Shown: positions 52,346 through 61,687 of the stretch, piece by piece
Layout of the letters: the number at the start of each line of letters is the position of its first letter
Numbering within the stretch: the first letter of the stretch is position 1
DNA from: Roseibium algicola
GTDB lineage: Bacteria > Pseudomonadota > Alphaproteobacteria > Rhizobiales > Stappiaceae
NCBI RefSeq assembly: GCF_001999245.1
Contig: NZ_CP019630.1
Coordinates: 2,232,001 to 2,296,000, forward strand
Direction: 5' to 3'
Length of the DNA: 64,000 nucleotides
Program-made: the position numbers and the translations under genes
The notes under the pieces: model-generated
Databases searched by the model: none
The model's input: the letters and a program-made list of their open reading frames with translations, nothing else
What the model was told of the DNA's origin: nothing

Positions 52346-52714
52346 TCAATCCTTGGCGTATTTGTCCGTCTGGCCGGTCTTCAACCGCCAACTGAAGGGA
52401 CTCGTCTTTTCGTAAAGCCAGACATACTGCGTCGTCATCTGGTTGGTGCGTGTATACCGCCATCCCGCCAGGCCGATTGCAAGCAGAATGAGATAGTCTA
52501 CAACCAGATAGTGCACCGATAGTAGCGTTCCGTCGAACAGGGCGAAGGTCAGGAACCTGATCGCCAGGCTCAACAGGAACACGAACCAGAACAGCACATA
52601 AAGCGGCCGCCAGGTGTTGGCACAGGCACGTCCCGTCATCCAGGCCGCGCCGCCGCCAAGGCAGCACAGCAGGACGAGAAACACACCGAAACTGGTCTGA
52701 TAAAGAATACCCAT
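52346..52714 (-). CDS. Small membrane protein DUF6867, conserved in liv operons
   Basis: 122 residues with about three transmembrane helices (8-28, 37-60 and 67-85) and a hydrophilic C-terminus (TRTNQMTTQYVWLYEKTSPFSWRL). It lies 9 bp after livF. Proteins of this kind accompany branched-chain amino acid transporters in alphaproteobacteria; the function is not established. It may tune or stabilise the transporter. Confidence 0.72.
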   Translation of the reverse strand: MGILYQTSFGVFLVLLCCLGGGAAWMTGRACANTWRPLYVLFWFVFLLSLAIRFLTFALFDGTLLSVHYLVVDYLILLAIGLAGWRYTRTNQMTTQYVWLYEKTSPFSWRLKTGQTDKYAKD

Positions 52715-52723
52715 AGCGCGCTC

Positions 52724-53455
52724 CTAGTGTCTTCCGCCTTCGAGGTAGGCCGCCTGCACGTCCTCGCGGGCGAGCAGTTCCTTGCCGGAACCCGACATGG
52801 TGATCTTGCCGTTCACCATCACGTAGGCCCGGTGTGCCAGTTTCAGCGCATGATAGGCGTTCTGTTCCACCAGGAAGACGGTGAGACCGTCGCTCTGGTT
52901 GAGATCCCGGATAGCATCGAAGATCTGTTTCACGATCAGCGGTGCAAGGCCGAGAGACGGTTCGTCCAGAAGCAGAAGACGCGGGTTGGACATCAGGGCC
53001 CGGGCGATCGCCAGCATCTGCTGCTCACCGCCCGAAAGCGTGCCGCCGCGCTGGTTCCGGCGCTCCTTGAGGCGCGGAAACAGGTCGAAGGCGCGCTGAA
53101 GTCCTGCTTCCAGATCGTGGTTGCCGGCCATTTCTGCACCCATGATCAGATTTTCCATCACGCTCATGCGCGGGAAGATGCGCCGCCCTTCCGGAGACTG
53201 CGCAATCGACTTGCGCATGATCTGGTGGGTGGGCATGCGGGTGATGTCTTCGCCATCGTAGATGACCTGGCCGGAGCTGGCCTGCGGCGTGCCGCAGATG
53301 GTCATCATCAGCGTCGACTTGCCGGCGCCGTTGGCCCCGATCAGGGAGACGATCTCGCCCCGGTCGACGGTCAGATCGACACCGCGCAGCGCGATGATCT
53401 TGCCGTAGTGGGTCTCGACGTTCCTGACTTCCAGGAGGTGGTTGGAGGTTGTCAT
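52724..53455 (-). CDS. livF: Branched-chain amino acid ABC transporter ATP-binding protein LivF
   Basis: 243 residues: Walker A GANGAGKST, signature LSGGEQQMLAIARAL, Walker B LLLLDEPSLGL and switch His in FLVEQN region, typical of LivF. It starts with a 4-bp ATGA overlap with livG. It works as a heterodimer with LivG on the LivHM permeases. Confidence 0.93.
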   Translation of the reverse strand: MTTSNHLLEVRNVETHYGKIIALRGVDLTVDRGEIVSLIGANGAGKSTLMMTICGTPQASSGQVIYDGEDITRMPTHQIMRKSIAQSPEGRRIFPRMSVMENLIMGAEMAGNHDLEAGLQRAFDLFPRLKERRNQRGGTLSGGEQQMLAIARALMSNPRLLLLDEPSLGLAPLIVKQIFDAIRDLNQSDGLTVFLVEQNAYHALKLAHRAYVMVNGKITMSGSGKELLAREDVQAAYLEGGRH

Positions 53456-54297
53456 ATGCCGACCTCCTCTTCCACGGCGTCGACTTCTTCGTCCGGTACG
53501 CCCAGATAGGCGGCGATCACCTTCGGATCGTCCTTCACTGCGGCCGCCGTGCCGTCGGAGATCTTCTCGCCATAGTCCAGAACCACGACGTGATCCGAAA
53601 TTTCCATCACAACGCTCATGTCGTGTTCAATCAGAAGGATAGAGGTGCCGTGCTCCTTGCGGATGTACTGCAGGAGCGCGTTCAGTTCACCACTTTCCTT
53701 GGGGTTCAGGCCCGCGGCCGGTTCGTCCAGACACAGCAGCTCCGGACCGGAGCACATGGCCCGGGCAATTTCCAGACGGCGCTGGTCGCCGTAAGGCAGG
53801 TCAGCGGCCGGGGCGTCCGCCCGGTCGATGAGCGCTGTCTTTTCCAGCCAGTAACGCGCCTTTTCGACTGCCTGACGCTCTGCCTTGCGGAAGGTTGCCA
53901 GACCGAAGATACCCGCAAGCGAATAGCCCGAAGCCAGCATCAGCGGATTGTGCTGCGCGACCATCAGGTTCTCCAGAAGGGTCATGCCGCCGAACAGGCG
54001 GATGTTCTGGAAGGTACGGGCGACCTTGGCTTTCGCAGAGATCTGGAAATCCGCCATGCGCTCGAGCAGGTAATGCTCGCCGTTGGTGCGGTTCATCACG
54101 ACCCGCCCTTCGGTCGGCTTGTAGAAGCCGGTAACGCAGTTGAAGACGGTGGTCTTCCCGGCGCCGTTTGGGCCGATCAGGGCGGTAATGTCACCGCGCC
54201 CGACATTGAACGACAGATCGTCGATGGCGACCAGGCCGCCAAAGCGCATGGTCAGATGCTCGATCGTCAGGACGGGGTTTGTATCCCAGGAGCTCAT
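53452..54297 (-). CDS. livG: Branched-chain amino acid ABC transporter ATP-binding protein LivG
   Basis: 281 residues: Walker A GPNGAGKTT, the LivG-specific phrases VARTFQNIRLFGGMTLLENLMVAQHN and ADLPYGDQRRLEIARAM, and Walker B LLCLDEPAAGLNP. Acidic C-terminal tail. ATGA overlaps with livM before and livF after give tight translational coupling. Confidence 0.93.
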   Translation of the reverse strand: MSSWDTNPVLTIEHLTMRFGGLVAIDDLSFNVGRGDITALIGPNGAGKTTVFNCVTGFYKPTEGRVVMNRTNGEHYLLERMADFQISAKAKVARTFQNIRLFGGMTLLENLMVAQHNPLMLASGYSLAGIFGLATFRKAERQAVEKARYWLEKTALIDRADAPAADLPYGDQRRLEIARAMCSGPELLCLDEPAAGLNPKESGELNALLQYIRKEHGTSILLIEHDMSVVMEISDHVVVLDYGEKISDGTAAAVKDDPKVIAAYLGVPDEEVDAVEEEVGI

Positions 54298-55628
54298 CCG
54301 TGGCCCTCCTGAACGAGGTCGGCACTGATGCCCTTGGCCTTCTTGCCGCTGAGGGTTATCGACGGCATGCGGGTTGAGATGAGGCCGCGCGGTTTCCAGA
54401 CCATGATGACGACCATCAGGAGCCCGAACACCAGCATGCGGTATTCTTCCAGTCCGCGGAAGAACTCGAAACCACCGATCATCACGACTGCGGCGATGAC
54501 GACACCGATCTGGCTGCCGAGACCGCCGAGAACGACGATCGCCAGGATGACCGCGGATTCGATGAAGGTGAAGCTTTCCGGCGAGATGAAGCCTTGCCGG
54601 GTGGCGAAGAACGAACCCGCGAAACCGCCGAACATCGCACCGAGCGCAAAAGCGGTCAGCTTGGTGTTGGTGGTGTTGATGCCGAGCGAGCGGCAGGCGA
54701 TTTCATCCTCGCGCAGGGCTTCCCAAGCCCGCCCGACCGGCAACTTGCGCAGACGCATGGTCACGAAGTTGGTGACCAGAGCCATGATCAGGATCAGGTA
54801 GTAGAGGAAGATGATGCGGTGAATGGAATTGTATTCCAGACCGAAGGTGTCGGCGAAGCCGCCCGGGCCGCGCTCGAATTCGATACCGAAGAAGCTCGGC
54901 CGCGGAATGCCGGAAATACCGTCCGGGCCACCGGTGAAGTCATACCAGTTGAGCAGGACCACCCGGATGATTTCCCCGAAGGCCAGCGTCACGATGGCTA
55001 GATAGTCCCCCCTGAGACGCAGCACCGGGAAGCCCAGGATGATACCCCAGAAAGCGGCCAGGATGCCGGCGAGCGGCAGACAGATCCAGAAGGAGAAGCC
55101 GAAATACTGAGCCAGCAGCGCGTAGGAATAGGCACCGACCGCGTAGAACGCGACGTATCCCAGATCAAGCAGGCCGGCGAGGCCGACCACGATGTTCAGG
55201 CCCCAGCCGAGCATCACGTAGGTGGTCACCAGAATGGCAAGGTCGAGATACTGGCGCGACCCGCGCGATCCATAGGCCGACATCAGCAGGAACGGCAGGA
55301 CCACAGCCAGGATCAGAAACACCGGCATCGCGAACTTGCCGAGTTTGGCCAGGGGCTTGGCGCTCGGCAGGAAACCTTTCGCCGTTTCGGTGACAGGCTT
55401 GTCGGCCTTCCAGACGAACAGGTTGAGGAGCAGCCGCCCGCCGAAGACGATGGCGACTGCAATGGCAACGGCTGCCCAGCGGTATTCAATGCCGAGCTGA
55501 CCGCCAAGGCCGCTTGCGACCTCGGCTTTCATGCCGATCAGGACACCGAACAGGGCAAGCGCGATCGCACCCCCGGCCGCCGCATCCTTGAGCGACACCA
55601 TGAAGAGGTTCTCAGATTTTGCTGACAT
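54294..55628 (-). CDS. livM: Branched-chain amino acid ABC transporter permease LivM
   Basis: 444-residue inner-membrane permease with about ten helices. The first ~130 residues carry an extra N-terminal region (two helices and a charged loop) typical of long LivM. Core: MLGWGLNIVVGLAGLLDLGYVAFYAVGAYSYALL, the coupling motif REDEIACRSLGINTTNTKLTAFALGA and GGLGSQIGVVIAAVVM. It follows livH by 3 bp and overlaps livG by 4. Confidence 0.93.
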   Translation of the reverse strand: MSAKSENLFMVSLKDAAAGGAIALALFGVLIGMKAEVASGLGGQLGIEYRWAAVAIAVAIVFGGRLLLNLFVWKADKPVTETAKGFLPSAKPLAKLGKFAMPVFLILAVVLPFLLMSAYGSRGSRQYLDLAILVTTYVMLGWGLNIVVGLAGLLDLGYVAFYAVGAYSYALLAQYFGFSFWICLPLAGILAAFWGIILGFPVLRLRGDYLAIVTLAFGEIIRVVLLNWYDFTGGPDGISGIPRPSFFGIEFERGPGGFADTFGLEYNSIHRIIFLYYLILIMALVTNFVTMRLRKLPVGRAWEALREDEIACRSLGINTTNTKLTAFALGAMFGGFAGSFFATRQGFISPESFTFIESAVILAIVVLGGLGSQIGVVIAAVVMIGGFEFFRGLEEYRMLVFGLLMVVIMVWKPRGLISTRMPSITLSGKKAKGISADLVQEGHG

Positions 55629-55631
55629 GGA

Positions 55632-56567
55632 TCAGACCTTCTCCACTTCCGGCTTGCCGAGCAGGCCTTCGGGCATAAAGATCAGCACGATCGCCAGGAT
55701 CGAGAAGGCGGCAACGTCCTTGTACTCGACCGAGAAATAGCCGGACCAGAAGGTCTCGATGAGCCCGATCAGCAACCCGCCGAGCATGGCACCCGGCAGC
55801 GAGCCAATACCGCCAAGAACCGCAGCGGTGAAGGCTTTCACGCCGGCCAGGAAGCCGATGTAGAAGTCGATCACGCCGTAGTAGAGCAGGAACATCAGAC
55901 CTGCGACGGACGCAAGGCCTGCACCCATGACGAAGGTCAGCGAGATCGTCCGATCGACGTTGACACCGACGAGCGACGCCATCTTGCGATCCTGCTCGCA
56001 GGCGCGCTGCGCACGGCCTAGAGAGGTCTTGTTGATCAGGAAGGTGAAGCCGACCATCAGAACGACGGTCACCACGATGATCAGGATCTGCGTGTAGGAC
56101 AGCTGCACGATGAAGCCGGTTCCGTCCGGTCCGCCGTCGCTCAGCGTGAAGCCGCCGGAGATCAGGGGCTGCAGAGGCTTGTTGCGCGCGCCCTGCGAGA
56201 TCTGAACGAAGTTCTGAAGCGTGATGGAAGCGCCGATCGCCGTGATCAGCGGTGCCAGGCGGAAGGAGCCGCGCAGAGGGCGGTAGGCGATCCGCTCGAC
56301 CGTCCATCCCCAGGCCGCCGTCAGGGCCATCGAAATGACCAGGACACCGATCAGCGCCAGAATGAGGAGCGCCACTGGCAGGCCTGCCGTGATGCCGAAA
56401 GCGACGATGAAGATCAGCGCGATGAAGGCGCCGACCATGAAGATGTCACCATGGGCGAAGTTGATCATCCCGATGATGCCGTACACCATCGTGTAGCCAA
56501 TGGCGATCAGGCCGTAGATCGACCCTAGCGTCACGCCGTTGATCAGCTGCTGTAGAAAGTAATCCAT
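55632..56567 (-). CDS. livH: Branched-chain amino acid ABC transporter permease LivH
   Basis: 311-residue permease starting MDYFLQQLINGVTLGSIYGL and continuing GYTMVYGIIGMINFAHGD, the hallmark LivH N-terminus; ACEQDRKMASLVGVNVDRTISLTF is the coupling region and VLGGIGSLPGAMLGG the conserved C-terminal part. The longer frame would add nine residues (from 56594), but family members begin at the chosen ATG. First gene of the liv operon; its promoter lies in the AT-rich leader upstream. Confidence 0.93.
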   Translation of the reverse strand: MDYFLQQLINGVTLGSIYGLIAIGYTMVYGIIGMINFAHGDIFMVGAFIALIFIVAFGITAGLPVALLILALIGVLVISMALTAAWGWTVERIAYRPLRGSFRLAPLITAIGASITLQNFVQISQGARNKPLQPLISGGFTLSDGGPDGTGFIVQLSYTQILIIVVTVVLMVGFTFLINKTSLGRAQRACEQDRKMASLVGVNVDRTISLTFVMGAGLASVAGLMFLLYYGVIDFYIGFLAGVKAFTAAVLGGIGSLPGAMLGGLLIGLIETFWSGYFSVEYKDVAAFSILAIVLIFMPEGLLGKPEVEKV

Positions 56568-56700
56568 ATTCTTTTTGTTACCCCCGGAAGCCATTGCTGC
56601 TTCTTTGAACGAGGCATTTTTGCCTTCATTAAAGCTTCATTAGCAAGTCACGCGAGGTGAGACAATTCCTCTCGTATCCGGCAAAAGATAAAAATAAAAG

Positions 56701-56728
56701 ATTTCCTCTTTTCGAACTTTGAGGAAAT
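56701..56728. promoter_or_regulatory. Inverted repeat in the liv operon promoter region
   Basis: ATTTCCTC and GAGGAAAT form an 8-bp inverted repeat with a 12-nt spacer in a strongly AT-rich leader about 135 bp before livH, also upstream of the divergent HTH regulator gene. It could be a regulator binding site. No match to a named motif is claimed. Confidence 0.4.
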
Positions 56729-56854
56729 TTATTCCACTTTTTAAAAAATCAGGTCAGAAAAATCCGGCCCGGGCGGTACGGTTTCCTTTATCCGTCAAAC
56801 CGACCAGGCGAAGTCTTTCCGGACAGTCTTGTCTCTCCGGAAGTTCCTCCGATA

Positions 56855-57763
56855 ATGTCCCTTGAATCAATCATGGGCAACACCTTGCACGACACCGGCA
56901 CACAGCAGCTTCAGTTCCTGACCACGAAGGAAGTGGCCGACCTTTTGCGGGTCAAGGAACGCAAGGTTTACGACCTTGCCGCCGCCAACGAGATCCCGCA
57001 TCGGCGAATCACGGGCAAACTCCTGTTTCCCGCAGCCGAACTGCGGTCCTGGATCGAAGGTCCGACTGCCGCCGCGACACCGGAACGCCCGGGCGTTCTG
57101 GCCGGATCACACGACCCCCTGCTGGACTGGGCGGTTCATGCTTCCGGCTGCGGACTGGCCATGCTGTGCAACGGCAGCGCAGACGGTCTGAACCGCTTTG
57201 CCGCCGGAGACGCCGCCCTTGCCGGCCTGCATCTGCCGGAAGAAAACGGCTGGAATGTTGCGTCAGTCAGCGAACTGGGCCTGAAGGACGCGGTCTTGAT
57301 CAGCTGGGCATCCCGCAAACGCGGCCTTCTGGTTTCCCGGGAAGCTGCACCGACTGTTCGATCCGTTGCCGATCTGAAAGGCAGGCGCGTTGCCATGCGC
57401 CAGCCGGGCACCGGCACTGCCCTCCTGTTTTCCAGATTGCTTGCCGATGCCGGTCTGAGCGAAGCAGATCTGACCACCGGCCCTGCCACCGCCCACACGG
57501 AAAACGATGCGGCGTCGGCCGTTGCCGCCGGTGAAGCCGATGCCGCGCTCGGCATCGAAACCGCGGCAAGACCTTTCAAGCTGGCCTTCGTGCCGCTGGC
57601 CGAGGAATGCTTCGACCTGCTTATCGATCGGCGCTCCTTTTTCACCCCGCCTGTTCAGATGCTGTTCGAATTTGCACGAACGTCAGAGTTCCGGGACAAG
57701 GCCGCGGCGCTCGGCGGTTATGACCTGGCCGACCACGGCTCCGTCCGCTGGTTGTCCGCTTGA
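56855..57763 (+). CDS. HTH (excisionase/MerR-like) plus periplasmic-binding-like domain regulator
   Basis: 302 residues. Residues about 20-70 form an HTH_17-type domain (LTTKEVADLLRVKERKVYDLAAANEIPHRRITGKLLFP). Residues about 80-295 resemble the PBP-like domain (PF12727 type) of molybdate-linked regulators: an early helix-rich part, then RGLLVSREAAPTVRSVADLKGRRVAMRQPGTGTALLF and a late segment AALGGYDLADHGSVRWL. Such proteins are often linked to molybdate or tungstate; the ligand here is unknown. Divergent from the liv operon. ATG at 56873 is an alternative start; neither has a strong Shine-Dalgarno. Confidence 0.78.
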   Translation: MSLESIMGNTLHDTGTQQLQFLTTKEVADLLRVKERKVYDLAAANEIPHRRITGKLLFPAAELRSWIEGPTAAATPERPGVLAGSHDPLLDWAVHASGCGLAMLCNGSADGLNRFAAGDAALAGLHLPEENGWNVASVSELGLKDAVLISWASRKRGLLVSREAAPTVRSVADLKGRRVAMRQPGTGTALLFSRLLADAGLSEADLTTGPATAHTENDAASAVAAGEADAALGIETAARPFKLAFVPLAEECFDLLIDRRSFFTPPVQMLFEFARTSEFRDKAAALGGYDLADHGSVRWLSA

Positions 57764-57809
57764 CCCGCGCCGCCTTCAGTGTTCGGGCATACATTCAGGA
57801 AAGACAACG

Positions 57810-58274
57810 ATGAGCGATATCCGCCCGCATGAAATTTCGGTTCCAATCGAGGAACCGGACGATGCAAGGCTCTTCTTCATCGGCAGGATCCACACCCCTT
57901 GGAAGGACCGCAAGGATTGCCCGCGCCAGGGCAAGGTGGACGGACCGGAGTGCCGGATCGAGATTTTCGAGCCCTGGGTCCCGGCACTGAAGGGCATCGA
58001 AGAATACGACAGGATTGAACTGCTTTACTGGCTCGACAAGGCCCGGCGGGACCTCATCGTCCAGAATCCGGCACATAGCGACAACTTTTTCGGTACCTTT
58101 GCCCTGCGCTCGCCCGTCCGGCCGAACCCGATCGGCACCGTTCTGGCAAAACTCGTTTCCGTCGATGGTCCGAACCTGATCGTGCGCGGGCTTGACTGCC
58201 TCGACGGCACCCCGCTTATCGACCTGAAACCTGACCGCTGTGCTTTCACACCGAAAGCACCGCCGAAGGACTGA
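57810..58274 (+). CDS. trmO: tRNA (t6A37)-methyltransferase TrmO/TsaA family
   Basis: 154-residue protein of the TsaA/YaeB beta-barrel family, which uses SAM to N6-methylate t6A37 in tRNA-Thr. Typical phrases: FIGRIHTPWKDRKDCPRQG, IEEYDRIELLYWLDKARRD, GTFALRSPVRPNPIG and VRGLDCLDGTPLIDLKPD. The start at 57810 has AGGAAAG 6 nt upstream; the longer frame lies in the regulator gene and is not coding. It lacks the C-terminal extension of E. coli TrmO, as in many alphaproteobacterial members. 46 bp after the regulator, so perhaps co-transcribed; then it may have a different, cofactor-related substrate. Confidence 0.85.
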   Translation: MSDIRPHEISVPIEEPDDARLFFIGRIHTPWKDRKDCPRQGKVDGPECRIEIFEPWVPALKGIEEYDRIELLYWLDKARRDLIVQNPAHSDNFFGTFALRSPVRPNPIGTVLAKLVSVDGPNLIVRGLDCLDGTPLIDLKPDRCAFTPKAPPKD

Positions 58275-58373
58275 ACACTTCACTTGCCCTCTTCGGTCAC
58301 CTTGACAAGCTCTGCCCGGACCTGACAATCCGGCCCAAAATTCGCGCCCCGACTGGCGCCCTGGGAGGAATTC

Positions 58374-60488
58374 ATGCCTACGGAAACCCCTGCCGGCGAA
58401 ACCGGTATCAACGACGTCGTCTCGATCGAGATCAACGGCTTTGTCGGCCTGATCGCTCTCGACAATCCGCCGGTGAATGCTGCCTCCCACGCGATCCGCT
58501 CCGGCTTGTGGCAGGCAGTGGAAACCCTGCAGCAGACCGACGGCGTTGAGGTGATCGCGCTTTATGCGAAGGGACGGACCTTCATTGCCGGTGCCGACAT
58601 TCGCGAATTCGGCAAGCCGCCGCTCGACCCGTGGCTGCCCGAACTGTGCAACTTCATCGAAAGCGCCTCCAGGCCGATCGTCTGCGTCCTGCACGGCACC
58701 ACGCTTGGTGGCGGCCTGGAAGTTGCCATGTCGTGCCACGCGCGCGTCGCCTTGACGGAATCCAAGGTGGGCTTGCCGGAAGTGACGCTCGGCATTCTGC
58801 CGGGCGCCGGCGGCACCCAGCGTGCCCCCCGGCTTGCCGGTATCGCGACGGCTCTCGACATGATTACCAGCGGCAAGCCTATGGGTGCCGACGAGGCCCT
58901 GGCCAACGGCCTGATCGACCGGATCGTTGAAGGCGATCCGCGTGACGTTGCCCTCTCCTCCGCCAAGGATCTTCTGGCCGGTGATCTGCCGAACCGCAAA
59001 ACGGGTGATCTGACCGCCGAACCGGATCCCGCCGCCATCGAGGCGATGCGGGCAAAGCTCGCCAAGAGCCAGCCGCTGCTGTTCTCGCCGCACAAATGCG
59101 TCGATGCCGTCGAAGCCTGCCACCTACCGATCCGCGACGGCATGAAGGAAGAGCGCCGGCTCTACGAGGAATGCATGGCAAGCCCCCAGCGGGCCGGCCT
59201 GATCCACGCCTTCTTTTCCGAACGCGCCGTCACCAAGATCCCCGAAGCCACCGCGACCGCGCGCGAGATCAACTCTGTCGGCGTCATCGGCGGCGGCACC
59301 ATGGGCTCCGGCATCGCAACTGCCATCCTGCTGGCCGGCCTGCCCGTAACCTTGACCGAACGCGACCAGGACGGACTTGACCGCGGTGTTGCGACGATCA
59401 CCAGGAACCTTGACGGTGCGGTCAAACGCGGCAAGCTTTCGGAAGCTGGCCGCGACGACATTCTGGCCGCAAAACTCGGCACCTCGACGGATCTTGGCGC
59501 GTTATCGGATGCAAATCTCGTCATCGAGGCCGTTTTTGAGGACATGGGCGTCAAGCGCGACATCTTCCAGACGCTGGACAAGGTCTGCAAGGCAGGCACC
59601 GTGCTTGCCTCGAATACGTCCTATCTCGACATCAACGAGATCGCCGCGACGACCTCCCGTCCGCAGGATGTCATCGGCCTTCACTTCTTCTCGCCCGCCC
59701 ACGTAATGCGGCTTCTGGAAGTGGTGGTTGCCGACAAGACCGGCGACGACGTGGTTGCAACCGGCTTCGCACTGGCCAGGAAACTGAAGAAGATCGCCGT
59801 GCGCTCGGGCGTCTGCGACGGCTTCATCGGCAACCGCATCATGACCTTCTACAAGAAAGCCGCCGATTACATGATGATGGATGGCGCCTCGCCGGAACAG
59901 ATCGACACTGCCATGCGCGGCTTCGGCTTTGCCATGGGGCCTTACCAGGTGGCCGACCTTGCCGGGCTCGACATCAGCTGGGCAGCCAACAAGCGCCGCG
60001 CCGCCACCAGACCCGCCGAGGAACGCTACATTCCGATTGCCGACTGTCTTTGCGAAAACGGCTGGTTCGGACGCAAGACCGGTCAAGGTTTCTACATCTA
60101 CGATGATCAGGGTTCCCGGCCGAACCCGGAAGCGCTCGCGATCATCGACGCGGAACGGGAGAAGGCCGGTGTCACGCCGCGCAGCTTCACGGAAGATGAA
60201 ATCGTCAGCCGCTTCATGACCGCGATGATTTCCGAAGCCGTGCGCGTTCAGGAGGAAGGCATCGCGCTTCGCCCCATCGACATCGACGCCGTCTTCCTCA
60301 ACGGCTACGGCTTCCCGCGTTTCCGCGGCGGCCCGCTGCACACGGCAGATGTCATCGGCGCGGGTGAACTGGTTCGCCGGATCGAAGAGTATGCCAGGGA
60401 AGACGCCTACTACTGGAAAGTCCCGGCTCTCCTGCGGGAGATCGCCGAAACTGGTGGAACCTTTGCGGAGATGAACGCGAAGGGGTGA
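58374..60488 (+). CDS. Bifunctional enoyl-CoA hydratase/3-hydroxyacyl-CoA dehydrogenase (FadB/FadJ-like)
   Basis: 704-residue multifunctional beta-oxidation protein. Crotonase domain (about 12-200): GRTFIAGADIREF forms the oxyanion-hole part, with the catalytic Glu in GGGLEVAM and LPEVTLGILPGAGGTQR. 3-Hydroxyacyl-CoA dehydrogenase NAD-binding domain from about 298 (VGVIGGGTMGSGIA), catalytic-region SNTSYLDI and GLHFFSPAHVM, then two C-terminal HCDH domains (about 480-700). It has no linked thiolase gene here. Strong Shine-Dalgarno (GGGAGGAA). Convergent with the phosphotransferase/acyl-CoA dehydrogenase group. Confidence 0.92.
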   Translation: MPTETPAGETGINDVVSIEINGFVGLIALDNPPVNAASHAIRSGLWQAVETLQQTDGVEVIALYAKGRTFIAGADIREFGKPPLDPWLPELCNFIESASRPIVCVLHGTTLGGGLEVAMSCHARVALTESKVGLPEVTLGILPGAGGTQRAPRLAGIATALDMITSGKPMGADEALANGLIDRIVEGDPRDVALSSAKDLLAGDLPNRKTGDLTAEPDPAAIEAMRAKLAKSQPLLFSPHKCVDAVEACHLPIRDGMKEERRLYEECMASPQRAGLIHAFFSERAVTKIPEATATAREINSVGVIGGGTMGSGIATAILLAGLPVTLTERDQDGLDRGVATITRNLDGAVKRGKLSEAGRDDILAAKLGTSTDLGALSDANLVIEAVFEDMGVKRDIFQTLDKVCKAGTVLASNTSYLDINEIAATTSRPQDVIGLHFFSPAHVMRLLEVVVADKTGDDVVATGFALARKLKKIAVRSGVCDGFIGNRIMTFYKKAADYMMMDGASPEQIDTAMRGFGFAMGPYQVADLAGLDISWAANKRRAATRPAEERYIPIADCLCENGWFGRKTGQGFYIYDDQGSRPNPEALAIIDAEREKAGVTPRSFTEDEIVSRFMTAMISEAVRVQEEGIALRPIDIDAVFLNGYGFPRFRGGPLHTADVIGAGELVRRIEEYAREDAYYWKVPALLREIAETGGTFAEMNAKG

Positions 60489-60596
60489 CCAAGGGTGGCA
60501 AGCCGCGCCGCTGCGCGCGGTGTTGATGGATAAAAGCATACGCCACCACACAAGATGTCACCCCGGACGAGCCTCTTGCGGCTTTCTGGAGGGAGT

Positions 60597-61625
60597 CTAG
60601 CCTTGCCGGGCCGCCTTCAAGCCGCCAGCGGCGTAGTGCGGAACGCTCTCGCCCAGCTTCAGACCGAGCTCCGGATTGGAGGCATTTCCGTCGAGGGCGC
60701 GTTTCTTGACGCCCTGCAGGATCGCCCCCATGCGAAAGAAGGCGAAGGCCAGGTAGAAACCGAAACCCGGAATGCCGGTGAGCCCCATGCGGGCGCAGTA
60801 TGCGTCGATGAAGTCCTGGTCTTCCGGAATGCCCAGCGACTTCCGGTCAACGCCGGCCAGCCCCCGGCCTTCGGTGCCGGGCGGGTGCTGCCACTGCATG
60901 ATCAAGGCTGCCAGGTCCGCAAACGGATGGCCGATGGTCGACAGTTCCCAATCGAGCACGGCAACGCAGGCTGGCCCATCTACTGCGAACAAGAGGTTGT
61001 CGATGCGATAGTCGCCATGCACCAGCGTGCGCCGTCCGTCGTCTTCGGGCACATTGGCGTCTAGCCAGGCAATGAGTTCGTCCATCGCGGGAATAGGGCC
61101 GGTTTCACTTGCCCGGTATTGCTTGGTCCAGCGGTCGATCTGGCGGCGGTAGTAATTCCCGCCGGGGCCGTAGTCGGCAAGCTCGCGCGCTTCCAGATCA
61201 ATCCCATGGATGGCCGCCAGGACGCGGTTCAACTCGTCATAGATGCCGCGCCGTGTTTGCGGATCCAGATCCGGCAATCGCGGTTCATCGAAATTGCGGC
61301 CCCGGACGAGATCCATGACGTAGAACGCAGACCCGATCACGCTGTCGTCCTCGCACAGGACATGCATGCGTGCGACCGGCACATCCGACCCGGCCAGCGC
61401 CTTTTGCACACGGAACTCACGCTCGACCGCGTGCGCTGATTTCAGCAGCACGCCGGGTGGTTTGCGGCGAAGGACATAGTCACCAGACGCTGCGCTGAGC
61501 CGGAACGTGGGGTTGGACTGCCCCCGGTTGAACTTCTCGGCCTTGAACGGGCCCTTGAAGCCGGGAAGGGCCCCTTCCAGCCAGCTACCTAAGGCCGTGA
61601 GGTCGAGGTCCGTGCCCAAGGTCAT
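60597..61625 (-). CDS. Aminoglycoside-phosphotransferase-like kinase (ACAD10/11-type phosphotransferase family)
   Basis: 342-residue APH-fold protein. Catalytic loop LVHGDYRIDNLLF (with the HGD aspartate and following Asn) and metal-binding VLDWELSTIGHPFADLA are complete. In animals, ACAD10/11 fuse this domain to an acyl-CoA dehydrogenase and phosphorylate 4-hydroxy acyl-CoAs. Here the acyl-CoA dehydrogenase is encoded upstream in the same direction, so a 4-hydroxy fatty acid catabolic role is plausible. The distance of 235 bp containing a REP-like palindrome may uncouple expression. Confidence 0.85.
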   Translation of the reverse strand: MTLGTDLDLTALGSWLEGALPGFKGPFKAEKFNRGQSNPTFRLSAASGDYVLRRKPPGVLLKSAHAVEREFRVQKALAGSDVPVARMHVLCEDDSVIGSAFYVMDLVRGRNFDEPRLPDLDPQTRRGIYDELNRVLAAIHGIDLEARELADYGPGGNYYRRQIDRWTKQYRASETGPIPAMDELIAWLDANVPEDDGRRTLVHGDYRIDNLLFAVDGPACVAVLDWELSTIGHPFADLAALIMQWQHPPGTEGRGLAGVDRKSLGIPEDQDFIDAYCARMGLTGIPGFGFYLAFAFFRMGAILQGVKKRALDGNASNPELGLKLGESVPHYAAGGLKAARQG

Positions 61626-61687
61626 GAGCGGGATGTCCGTGTGGTGAAACCCATTCCTTGAACCAGTCCATCGGCCGTTGTCTTCCT

